Positions 1 through 5,919 are shown, numbered from the stretch's first letter. The stretch: 6,922 nucleotides of DNA from Candidatus Treponema excrementipullorum (GCA_018883625.1 JAHLFV010000153.1:1-6922), one strand, 5' to 3'. Notes: generated by a model from the sequence alone, not told the origin. Numbers and translations are program-made.

Positions 1-13
1 GAATACCAGTGAA

Positions 14-54
14 GGATTGTTACTGTAACAATGAAATTGAAACAGGCAAAACCT
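14..54 (+). promoter_or_regulatory. RAT: ribonucleic antiterminator site for a BglG/LicT-type protein
   Basis: The left arm GGATTGTTACTG (14-25) and right arm CAGGCAAAACCT (43-54) match the conserved halves of RAT elements bound as RNA hairpins by LicT/SacY/BglG proteins. The CTG/CAG pair closes the top of the core stem. The apical part is unusual: the family normally has a very short loop, whereas here 17 nt (26-42) intervene. These can extend the stem by T26-A42 and, past a small A-rich internal loop, by CAAT (29-32) with ATTG (36-39). The right arm is shared with the terminator at 44-95, so only one of the two structures can form. The natural ligand is the LicT-like protein encoded at 716-1585. 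The promoter lies left of the window. Confidence 0.93.
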
Positions 55-95
55 AAACGTTTCTTATATGGGACGGATGGGTTTGCCTTTTTTTT
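44..95 (+). terminator. Leader intrinsic terminator overlapping the RAT
   Basis: AGGCAAA (44-50) pairs with TTTGCCT (82-88). After a bulged A51, CC (52-53) pairs with GG (80-81), and T54 with G79 adds a wobble. An inner stem continues with CGTTTC (58-63) and GGGACG (70-75), which uses two G-U pairs around a TTATAT loop. Eight T residues (88-95) follow immediately. Because bases 44-54 are also the right arm of the RAT, binding of an antiterminator protein should prevent this stem and allow readthrough into the PTS genes. The terminator ends 38 bases before the first start codon. Confidence 0.9.
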
Positions 96-133
96 ATGCA
101 GTAGTTTTCCGCGGAGTTTTTCTAGGAGGATTT

Positions 134-670
134 ATGGCAAAAGAATCATTTACACAAAAAATCTTTAAGTTTTTGGGAATGCAACAACAGGAGCCGGAGC
201 AGTCAAATACTGCCGTGGAGATTTATGTTCCTGTAACAGGTACCATAGTTGCATTAAAAGATGTAGAAGATGAAGCATTCAGCAGTGAAGCTTTGGGAAA
301 CGGGTGTGCAATTGACCCAAGTATCGGTGAAGTATATGCCCCTTGCGACGGAGTTGTGTCTGTTGTTCCTGATACATTGCACGCTGTGGGAGTAACCGCC
401 GACAACGGAGCAGAAGTTTTAGTTCATGTAGGTATGAATACCGTAGAACTGAAAGGTAAAGGGTATGAAATGTTGGTTAAAGAAGATGACAGAGTGAAAA
501 AAGGTCAACTGCTTCTTAAATTCGATATTGCAGCAATCAAAGAGGCCGGATATCCCATAGTAACTCCTGTTGTAGTTAGCAACTCCTATGAATATTCTTC
601 TTTTGAGGTAGTACCTGCTGTAGGTTCATCTGTAAAACAGGGTGAATTGTTGTTAAAGGCAGAAAAATAA
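134..670 (+). CDS. crr: PTS glucose-family EIIA component (single-domain, Crr-like)
   Basis: Cytoplasmic phosphocarrier that takes phosphate from HPr~P and passes it to a membrane EIIB(C) protein of the glucose/glucoside superfamily. The 178-residue product is close to the usual 165-170 of free-standing EIIA-Glc. The HVGMNTVELKG motif carries the phosphorylated His98, and DTLHAVGV gives the second active-site His83; the TPVVVSN and C-terminal SVKQGELLLK strands also fit. The first ~18 residues (FTQKIFKFLG) form a short amphipathic helix, like the membrane-touching N-terminus of E. coli EIIA-Glc. I chose ATG 134 because GGAGGA sits just before it and the protein then starts like its relatives. 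An in-frame ATG at 68 lies inside the leader terminator and adds an unrelated extension. First gene of a four-gene operon controlled by the RAT. No EIIB or EIIC is encoded here, so its partner permease is elsewhere. Confidence 0.93.
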   Translation: MAKESFTQKIFKFLGMQQQEPEQSNTAVEIYVPVTGTIVALKDVEDEAFSSEALGNGCAIDPSIGEVYAPCDGVVSVVPDTLHAVGVTADNGAEVLVHVGMNTVELKGKGYEMLVKEDDRVKKGQLLLKFDIAAIKEAGYPIVTPVVVSNSYEYSSFEVVPAVGSSVKQGELLLKAEK

Positions 671-674
671 AATT

Positions 675-696
675 TTTGGGAGGGAGACCTCCCAAA
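675..696 (+). promoter_or_regulatory. Intercistronic hairpin between the EIIA and antiterminator genes
   Basis: TTTGGGAGG (675-683) and CCTCCCAAA (688-696) form a perfect 9-bp stem closed by a GAGA loop of the stable GNRA class. It starts 5 bases after the EIIA stop codon and ends shortly before the Shine-Dalgarno GGAG (704-707) of the antiterminator gene. No T-run follows on the + strand, so it is not a normal intrinsic terminator. It may protect the upstream message or set the ratio of EIIA to antiterminator. The structure is seen in the sequence; its role is inferred. Confidence 0.65.
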
Positions 697-715
697 TACT
701 ACCGGAGTTTGGTGA

Positions 716-1585
716 ATGAGTGAATATTTGAAAATAATCAAAATTCTTAACAATAATGCTGTGGTATGCACAGATAATAACAATACGGAAAAAATTGTTA
801 TGGGCAGAGGGCTGGCTTTTCAACAGAAAGTAGGCTCCTACGTTGATAACAACCGCATTGAAAAAATATTCACCCTTCACAATCGAGAAACCAGTAACCA
901 TTTTCAGCAAATTATACAGGATATTCCTGTAGAACACATTTTGCTTGCGGAACAAATTATTTCCCAAGCAAAGAGCTCTTTAAAAAAAGAACTTCACGAC
1001 AGCATATATATAACCTTAACGGATCATATCAGTGCTGCTCTTCAGCGACTCACTCAAAATATAGTGTTAAAAAATCCGCTACTTCCCTCCATTAAAAGGT
1101 TATATCCTGATGAATTTGATGTGGCTTTGAATGCTTTATCCATTATCAAAGAATCAACAGGTGTTGTCTTTCCTGAAGATGAAGCAAGTTTTTTAGCGTT
1201 GCATTTTATCGGTGCAGAATTAGGTCCTAACAACAAGAAAATCAATTCCATTGTTTTAACTACAGAAAAAATAGCGGATATTGCCATACAGTATATTCAA
1301 CAGGATATAGATGAAGATTCCATATCTTGGCAGCGTTTTATTACTCATATCTCTTTTCTGATACAGAAACTTTTACAGGGGCAGAATTACGCAGATAAAG
1401 GAGACGTACCTCTCTTCGATATTATGACCACTACTTACCCTCAAGCATTTTCCTGCGTTCATAAAATAAAATCCTTTCTTGAATCTGAGTTTTCATGTAT
1501 AATAGGAAAAGAGGAACAATCCTATTTGATAATACACATTTCAAAATTGCAAACTGAATATGGTACCCGTATTCCGAGTGAATAG
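716..1585 (+). CDS. licT: BglG/LicT-family transcriptional antiterminator (CAT-PRD1-PRD2)
   Basis: RNA-binding antiterminator whose activity is set by PTS phosphorylation. The 289 residues follow the LicT plan throughout. The CAT RNA-binding domain (about 1-57) has ILNNN, the hallmark MGRGLAFQ (29-36) and RIEKIFTL. PRD1 (about 72-172) carries His104 (LTDHI) and His163 (ALHF). PRD2 (about 177-283) carries His211 (THIS) and His274 (IIHI). All four regulatory histidines are thus present. In studied LicT proteins, EIIB-dependent phosphorylation of PRD1 inactivates and HPr~P phosphorylation of PRD2 activates. The start ATG has GGAG eight bases upstream. The gene lies between the EIIA and HPr genes and behind a matching RAT, so it very likely controls its own operon. 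The symbol is by similarity; the inducing sugar cannot be read from the sequence, and GlcT- or SacY-like use is possible. Confidence 0.92.
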   Translation: MSEYLKIIKILNNNAVVCTDNNNTEKIVMGRGLAFQQKVGSYVDNNRIEKIFTLHNRETSNHFQQIIQDIPVEHILLAEQIISQAKSSLKKELHDSIYITLTDHISAALQRLTQNIVLKNPLLPSIKRLYPDEFDVALNALSIIKESTGVVFPEDEASFLALHFIGAELGPNNKKINSIVLTTEKIADIAIQYIQQDIDEDSISWQRFITHISFLIQKLLQGQNYADKGDVPLFDIMTTTYPQAFSCVHKIKSFLESEFSCIIGKEEQSYLIIHISKLQTEYGTRIPSE

Positions 1586-1620
1586 GATATATAGACACAT
1601 ACTAATTTTGGAGGATTAAA

Positions 1621-1878
1621 ATGAAAGAATTCGAATTCACAGTAAAAGCTGCAGACGGTTTACATGCTCGCCCGGCAGGAATTCTTGTTAAAGAGGCTGC
1701 AAAGTTTTCCAGTGAGATTACTATGTCTTTTAACGGAAAAGATGCCAGTGTAAAAAAATTATTTGCCCTAATGAAGCTCGGAGTCAAACAAGGTGACACC
1801 GTTAAGGTTACAGCTTCAGGTGCCGATGAAGCAGAGGCTATCAAAGCTGTTGAAACTTTTATGGGAGAAAATTTTTAA
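1621..1878 (+). CDS. ptsH: HPr phosphocarrier protein of the PTS, with Lys at position 46
   Basis: Small cytoplasmic phosphocarrier that relays phosphate from Enzyme I to EIIA domains and PRD regulators. The 85-residue length is typical. GLHARPAG places the catalytic His15 and the supporting Arg17 exactly as in other HPrs. The region after NGK (38-40) aligns without gaps to Bacillus and E. coli HPr, yet residue 46, normally the Ser phosphorylated by HPr kinase, is Lys (sequence ASVKKLFALM). Leu47 and Phe48 resemble the E. coli surface. A strong GGAGG (1610-1614) precedes the start. The last base of its TAA stop is the first base of the ptsI ATG, indicating translational coupling. This HPr should serve transport and LicT activation but not Ser46-based catabolite control; a second HPr may exist elsewhere. 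Confidence 0.95.
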   Translation: MKEFEFTVKAADGLHARPAGILVKEAAKFSSEITMSFNGKDASVKKLFALMKLGVKQGDTVKVTASGADEAEAIKAVETFMGENF

Positions 1879-3509
1879 TGACAACATATAAGGGTACAGC
1901 TGTATCAGCCGGTATAGCACAAGGAAAATTGCTCTATGCCGAATCTTCTACAAATAAACCGGAAGATTTTTGTAGGGTGCAGATTACGGATTCTGAAGCA
2001 GAAATAGAACGGTTATTGAAGGCTTGTAACGAAGCTGTAGACCAGCTTATGGTGTTGTATGACCGGGCATTGGAAAATTCCGGACCAGAAGTTGCCGACA
2101 TTTTTATGGTCCACAGTATGATGTTGCAGGATGACGATTTCCTCGATGGAATGAGAAATTTGATTCGCAGTGCCAACTGTTGTGCCGAATATGCGGTTAT
2201 GCAGGTTTCAAAGCAGTTTGCTGCAGATCTTGCTGAATCCGGAAGTGCATATATCGCAGAAAGAGGTGCAGATGTTACCGATGTTTCTAAACGAGTTGTG
2301 CAGATTTTGCAGGGACAGCCTACCGATTTGGATATAGGCCATGATGATCCGATTATTTTGATTGCAGAAGAGTTAACTCCCAGTCAAACACTTATGTTTG
2401 ATCGTTCAAAATTATTGGCTCTTGTTTCCTGTAAAGGTAGTAGAACTTCTCATACCGCTATTCTTGCCCGCTCTTTGGGAATTCCGGCTGTTATCTCACC
2501 GGAAATAAAACTTTGCCCGGAATTGACCGGTAAACTCTGCGTAGTTGACGGATTAGAAGGTTCAGTAATCATAGAACCCGATGAAAAGGCTCTCAAAGAT
2601 GCTACAAAAAAACGAGAAGCTTACGATAACGAGAAAAAGGAACTGGAAACGCTCAAAGATGTGGAAGCCATTACAAGTTCTGGACAGAAGGTAAAAGTAT
2701 ACGGTAACGCCGGGAATTTGGAAGATATTGAAGCTATTGTTTCAACTGGCGGTGAAGGTGTGGGCTTATTCAGAAGTGAGTTCATGTACTTAGGACGAGC
2801 TACACTTCCCAGTGAAGAAGAGCTGACAGAAGTTTATACGGAAGCTGCAAAAAAACTCAAAGGAAGATTATTGGTAATCAGAACTTTGGATATTGGTGCA
2901 GACAAAACCGCTCCCTGTCTTCCTCTGCAACCGGAAGAAAACCCAGCCTTAGGTATCAGAGCTCTGAGGCTTTGTTTTGAATGTCCCGATGTATTCATGA
3001 CCCAGTTACGAGCTATCCTGCGGGCATCAGTTGTAGGAAATGTTGCTGTCATGTTCCCTATGATTATCGCTTTAGATGAAATAAAGTCTGCCAAAGATAC
3101 CATTAAAAAAGCTGCACAGCAGTTGGAAAAAGAACAGGTCGCTTATGCAATGCCTAAAGAAGTCGGTATCATGATCGAAACTCCTGCTGCTGCTGTAATC
3201 AGTGACATATTGGCAAAAGAAGTCGACTTTTTCAGCGTAGGTTCCAATGACCTGACTCAGTATACATTGGCCATTGACAGACAGAATGAGCGTTTGGAAA
3301 AATACTGTGATGTACATCATGAAGCAGTATTACGACTCATAGAAATGGTTGCCGAAAATGCCCATAAAAACGGTATTTGGGTAGGTATTTGCGGTGAGTT
3401 AGGCTCAGACTTTGAATTAACCGAGCGATTTGTAAAAGCAGGAATAGACGAGTTGTCTGTATATCCGGCTGCAATTTTGCCATTGAAAAAACGGATAAGA
3501 GGTCTGTAA
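1878..3509 (+). CDS. ptsI: PTS Enzyme I (PEP-protein phosphotransferase)
   Basis: First enzyme of the PTS: autophosphorylates from phosphoenolpyruvate and passes the phosphate to His15 of HPr. The N-terminal domain carries the swivelling active-site His192 in KGSRTSHTAILARSLGIPAV, with the helical HPr-binding part before it (about 30-145). The C-terminal PEP-binding barrel (about 260-543) shows GEGVGLFRSEF with Arg299, the RTLDIGADK segment with Arg335, MIETPAA, FFSVGSNDLTQYTLA and GICGELGSD with the proton-donating Cys505. It overlaps the HPr stop codon by one base; GGGAG at 1863-1867 can act as ribosome binding site. At 543 residues it lacks the extra C-terminal helix of the 575-residue E. 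coli protein, ending just after PAAILPLKKRIRGL, as many shorter Enzyme I proteins do. Last gene of the operon; a strong terminator follows. Confidence 0.96.
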   Translation: MTTYKGTAVSAGIAQGKLLYAESSTNKPEDFCRVQITDSEAEIERLLKACNEAVDQLMVLYDRALENSGPEVADIFMVHSMMLQDDDFLDGMRNLIRSANCCAEYAVMQVSKQFAADLAESGSAYIAERGADVTDVSKRVVQILQGQPTDLDIGHDDPIILIAEELTPSQTLMFDRSKLLALVSCKGSRTSHTAILARSLGIPAVISPEIKLCPELTGKLCVVDGLEGSVIIEPDEKALKDATKKREAYDNEKKELETLKDVEAITSSGQKVKVYGNAGNLEDIEAIVSTGGEGVGLFRSEFMYLGRATLPSEEELTEVYTEAAKKLKGRLLVIRTLDIGADKTAPCLPLQPEENPALGIRALRLCFECPDVFMTQLRAILRASVVGNVAVMFPMIIALDEIKSAKDTIKKAAQQLEKEQVAYAMPKEVGIMIETPAAAVISDILAKEVDFFSVGSNDLTQYTLAIDRQNERLEKYCDVHHEAVLRLIEMVAENAHKNGIWVGICGELGSDFELTERFVKAGIDELSVYPAAILPLKKRIRGL

Positions 3510-3551
3510 TTCTTCCATCAAGTAGGAATTGCAGTAACAATTTGTCAGTAA

Positions 3552-3597
3552 AAAGAGGATTTCCATTGAGTTACTCAAGGAAATCCTCTTTATTTTT
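3552..3597. terminator. Bidirectional intrinsic terminator between convergent ptsI and HAD genes
   Basis: A perfect 13-bp stem, AAAGAGGATTTCC (3552-3564) with GGAAATCCTCTTT (3579-3591), continues past one bulged A as TTGAG/CTCAA around a TTA loop. TTTTT (3593-3597) follows on the + strand. On the - strand the stem is followed by T residues from the A-run at 3550-3554. It can therefore stop both the PTS operon and the HAD phosphatase gene that meet here. A second, weaker hairpin, GCTTATG (3601-3607) with CATAAGC (3636-3642), spans the HAD stop codon. Confidence 0.92.
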
Positions 3598-3627
3598 AAA
3601 GCTTATGCTTATATGCAGTCATTACAA

Positions 3628-4482
3628 CTAAAGCACATAAGCATTAAGGAATCGGGCGACACCGTCTTCGTTATTTGTGTATTCCGTATTAAAACGTGCT
3701 AGAGCCTTTATTTCATCTAACCCGTTTATCATTGCAACAGAAAGGGGTGCCTTTTGCATCATAGAAACGTCATTCATGCTGTCACCGAAACTCATAACTC
3801 TCTCTGTGTCTAAACCTATGTAACTGGCTAACCACATAAGAGCCTCCCCTTTTCCGCTGTCCTTTGACTGTATTTCCAAATAAAAAGGTTTTGTTGTCAT
3901 AACAAGACAAATATCCCCTAACAGTTTTTTCATTCTTACTAAGAGTTTTTGAATAAGTTCCGGATCACCGGGAATAACAATTTTAGGAAATCTTTTCATC
4001 AAAAAATGTTCAAAGTCGTCAACAACTTCAAACTTAAGTTTAGAAACGGTTTTATCCCGCATCGTCCATTCATTTTCTACGGAAGCATAAATGGTAGATG
4101 GACTCAAAACCTCTGCTGCCAACCCCATTTTTTTTGCTTCCCGATAGGCTGTGATCAATGAAGAGGCATCTGTAAGGTGTGAATAAATTTCTTTTCTAAG
4201 ATGTAAATCTGTAATTGATGTTCCGTTTTGGGCAATCAAAAAACGTCCTGTCTGTTTTCCTGCAATTTCCAGCTGACGAACATAAGGTAAAATTGCATTA
4301 TCGGGACGTCCTGAACAAAGGGTAACATATATCCCTTCATCTGTAGCCCTGCGCAGTGTCTCAACGGTATAATCGGAAATTGTTAAATCATCCCTCAATA
4401 ACGTATCGTCTAAATCAAGGGCAATAATCGAAGGCTTTAATTTTCCTTGACCTAGATCCGGCAATTTAGATAGTGTACTCAT
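3628..4482 (-). CDS. Cof-type HAD-IIB family phosphatase
   Basis: Soluble Mg2+-dependent hydrolase of the haloacid dehalogenase superfamily, a group that removes phosphate from sugar phosphates, phosphorylated cofactors and similar small molecules. All four HAD motifs are visible in 284 residues: ALDLDDTLL with nucleophile Asp23 and acid/base Asp25, Ser57 in TLCSGR, Lys211 in DSGKGEAL, and GDSMND (233-238). The region between motifs II and III is the type IIB cap that decides the substrate. About 17 residues precede the first strand, slightly more than usual. The ATG has no convincing Shine-Dalgarno, and a TATAAT box lies only six bases before it, so a leaderless message is possible. It converges on the PTS operon, making a sugar-phosphate substrate tempting, but position is the only support for that. 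Confidence 0.88.
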   Translation of the reverse strand: MSTLSKLPDLGQGKLKPSIIALDLDDTLLRDDLTISDYTVETLRRATDEGIYVTLCSGRPDNAILPYVRQLEIAGKQTGRFLIAQNGTSITDLHLRKEIYSHLTDASSLITAYREAKKMGLAAEVLSPSTIYASVENEWTMRDKTVSKLKFEVVDDFEHFLMKRFPKIVIPGDPELIQKLLVRMKKLLGDICLVMTTKPFYLEIQSKDSGKGEALMWLASYIGLDTERVMSFGDSMNDVSMMQKAPLSVAMINGLDEIKALARFNTEYTNNEDGVARFLNAYVL

Positions 4483-4488
4483 ATATCC

Positions 4489-4494
4489 ATTATA
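4489..4494 (-). promoter_or_regulatory. Possible -10 box of the HAD phosphatase gene
   Basis: A perfect TATAAT is read on the - strand at 4494-4489, six bases before the ATG at 4482, which would put the transcript start on or next to the start codon. I see no good -35 hexamer at 16-18 bp. A second candidate, TATACT (4517-4512), would give a leader of about 20 bases. The area is AT-rich, so chance matches are likely. Confidence 0.35.
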
Positions 4495-4540
4495 TAAAAA
4501 AAATAAACTTTAGTATATAGAAATATAAAACTTGAATGAT

Positions 4541-4579
4541 TCAAAAACAACAGCCATGGAATAATCCATGGCCGTCTGT
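4541..4579 (-). terminator. Intrinsic terminator after the perR/queD-like genes
   Basis: Read on the - strand, GCCATGGA (4572-4565), a TTAT loop and TCCATGGC (4560-4553) form a perfect 8-bp stem. ACA/TGT just outside can add pairs across a bulge. TGTTGTTTTT follows (4552-4542). A weaker hairpin, ATCGG/CCGAT (4592-4613), lies between it and the stop codon at 4625. It separates this transcript from the HAD gene. Confidence 0.75.
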
Positions 4580-4624
4580 ATTCTTTCTACAATCGGAAGT
4601 CTAGGCTCCCGATAGCCTCAAAGG

Positions 4625-5188
4625 TTATTTTTTATAACCGCACTTGGGACATACACCATTTTCATTAAGTGCAATACCGCACAAAGGACAGCGATCGATT
4701 TTTAAGCTTGGTGTGTATTCCTGACTACCGGCATTAACTCCACTGGTGAAGGTAATCTTGGCAATATTAAGCTTGTCTTTCAACAGGTCGTAAATAATTT
4801 TAATCATACCTTCTACAGTCATGGTTTCCTTTGTAACAACCAAGCGACAGTCAGGATATGCTGTGGCTAATTCAGTTTTGAAAGCTTCTCCCTTCATAAC
4901 ATTGTTAGGAGCACCGTTACGTATTCCCTGTTCATCGTATACCTTCAAAATTGCAGGTAATAGGGGATCATCTTCGCGTAAAATCAATGCATGATCAAAA
5001 TTCTTCAAAACATTCCAAGCCGTTTTTTGAATCTCGTTACAGGGAAACACCATGTTAACACCAGGTTCTACTGTGTCTTCCACTTCAATAGTTACAACAC
5101 CGGTATGACCGTGCAAATACTGAGCCTCTCCTTTAAATCCGTAAAATCGATGTGCATACTGCAAATCAAAAGTTGTAATGCTTCTCAT
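4625..5188 (-). CDS. QueD/6-pyruvoyl-tetrahydropterin synthase-like protein with C-terminal zinc ribbon, catalytic Cys absent
   Basis: T-fold protein related to 6-carboxy-tetrahydropterin synthase (QueD, queuosine pathway) and PTPS. The three zinc ligands are His13 (YAHRF), His26 and His28 (LHGH); NFDHALIL supplies the Asp65-His66 pair and TVEGM (125-129) matches the PT-E-N segment. Three things depart from QueD. The Cys four residues before the HGH motif is Ala22, with no Cys anywhere between 13 and 26. The terminal V-E-T strand that anchors the pterin reads ITFTSGVNAG, without the Glu. The tail (167-183, CPLC...CPKC) forms a four-Cys zinc ribbon, making 187 residues against about 120 for E. 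coli QueD. AAAGGAG lies five bases before the ATG. It sits 58 bp after the perR-like gene and is probably cotranscribed. The reaction catalysed is uncertain; no queC, queE or folE is nearby. Confidence 0.72.
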   Translation of the reverse strand: MRSITTFDLQYAHRFYGFKGEAQYLHGHTGVVTIEVEDTVEPGVNMVFPCNEIQKTAWNVLKNFDHALILREDDPLLPAILKVYDEQGIRNGAPNNVMKGEAFKTELATAYPDCRLVVTKETMTVEGMIKIIYDLLKDKLNIAKITFTSGVNAGSQEYTPSLKIDRCPLCGIALNENGVCPKCGYKK

Positions 5189-5246
5189 AAAAACTCCTTT
5201 ATATTATAGAGACCTCATTTGTAGCGAAGTCTCCATAATTTCAATT

Positions 5247-5636
5247 TTATTGTTCCTTTGCTTTACATAGGGGACAAATGCCTCTGAACATAATGTCGCA
5301 TCCCGTAAAGTCAAAACCATGAGTATCTTTTATACCTGACTCAAAATCAGGCACATACTCCATGTCTACGTCAAAGACCTTGCCGCATTTTTCACATCTG
5401 ACATGGTAATGCTTTGTACAGATATGATCAAAACGATCTGCTCCATCTGGAACTTCAATCTTACCCAGCCTTCCCATGTCAACCAACCTGTTAAGATTAC
5501 GATATACCGTCCCTTTGCTAATGGAAGGATGATGCTGTACAACTTCATCATACACTTCGTCGGCACTGGGATGGCACTGCATCTTTTGTACTGTTTCCAA
5601 TACCACGGAACACTGAATTGTATTTCGCTGTATCAC
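5247..5636 (-). CDS. perR: PerR-like Fur-family metal/peroxide-responsive repressor, GTG start
   Basis: DNA-binding repressor of the Fur superfamily. The winged-helix part (about 1-62) has HPSADEVYDEV and the recognition region GTVYRNLNRLV. The dimerisation part (about 65-129) carries the regulatory metal set expected for PerR: His22, Asp70 (DRFDH), His76 and His78 (KHYHV), and Asp89, where Fur proteins usually have Glu. Cys81, Cys84, Cys121 and Cys124 make the structural zinc site. At 129 residues it lacks about 15 N-terminal residues of Bacillus PerR, starting almost at the R-x-T-x-Q segment; this short form occurs in other anaerobes. The start is GTG (5636-5634), chosen because AGGAG lies seven bases upstream and no in-frame ATG fits. 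Its promoter is overlapped by a palindrome, suggesting autoregulation. A general Fur or Zur role is the alternative. Confidence 0.85.
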   Translation of the reverse strand: MIQRNTIQCSVVLETVQKMQCHPSADEVYDEVVQHHPSISKGTVYRNLNRLVDMGRLGKIEVPDGADRFDHICTKHYHVRCEKCGKVFDVDMEYVPDFESGIKDTHGFDFTGCDIMFRGICPLCKAKEQ

Positions 5637-5660
5637 GAGTGCACTCCTAAGAATTAATCT

Positions 5661-5697
5661 TTAATAAGAATATATATTATTAAGGATATTTTATCAA
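5661..5697 (-). promoter_or_regulatory. perR promoter with overlapping palindromic operator
   Basis: On the - strand TTGATA (5697-5692) and TATATT (5674-5669) are separated by exactly 17 bp, giving a start near 5662 and a leader of about 25 bases with AGGAG. TTAATAA (5661-5667) and TTATTAA (5677-5683) form a perfect 7-bp inverted repeat with a 9-bp spacer that covers the -10 box. It is AT-rich like PerR boxes, but its geometry is wider than the usual 7-1-7 site, so operator function is inferred. Confidence 0.6.
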
Positions 5698-5878
5698 TAA
5701 TAAATTAAAAATTTGTAAAAAATTTATTAAAAATCAAATAAAAAGTGAAGTAAAGACAATATGTCGGATTTTGCACAATCGCTATAGGTGTATGTGAAAA
5801 AAAATGATTTAAAAACTACCTAGGTTGGAATTTATGGTATATTTGGGGCTTTAAAACGGATGTGGTACAAAAGTCATT
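5698..5878. other. AT-rich intergenic spacer without a recognisable gene
   Basis: Between the perR promoter and the tRNA terminator I see no coding sequence on either strand. The longest ATG-started readings are only a few codons. I also found no convincing promoter, long repeat or RNA fold. The right half (from about 5755) is less AT-rich and contains the short palindrome ACCTAGGT (5818-5825). A small RNA cannot be excluded, but nothing here positively supports one. Confidence 0.5.
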
Positions 5879-5919
5879 AAAAAAAAGGACCGAATCCTTA
5901 AAATCCACGGAATCAGTCC
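5879..5919 (-). terminator. Intrinsic terminator of tRNA-Lys
   Basis: In the - strand transcript GGACUGAUUCC (5919-5909) pairs with GGAUUCGGUCC (5897-5887), with one G-U wobble and one U-U mismatch around an 11-nt loop. Eight U residues (5886-5879) follow. It lies five bases past the tRNA 3' end, so the tRNA forms a single-gene transcript. Confidence 0.9.

Noticed and set aside
68..133. In-frame ATG at 68 extending EIIA by 22 residues
   Set aside because: It lies inside the leader terminator stem, has no ribosome binding site, and adds residues unlike the family. ATG 134 has GGAGGA just upstream.
653..967. Open frame of 104 codons on the - strand over the start of the antiterminator gene
   Set aside because: Antisense shadow of a well-supported gene, with no recognisable domain.
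1586..1620. Internal promoter before ptsH
   Set aside because: TATATA-like bases are present but no -35 hexamer at proper spacing. The 35-base gap mainly holds the ribosome binding site.
3525..3545. RAT-like left arm (ATTGTTACTG) on the - strand after ptsI
   Set aside because: No matching right arm or terminator on that strand and no gene downstream in that direction. It is kept only as a possible pairing partner of the leader.
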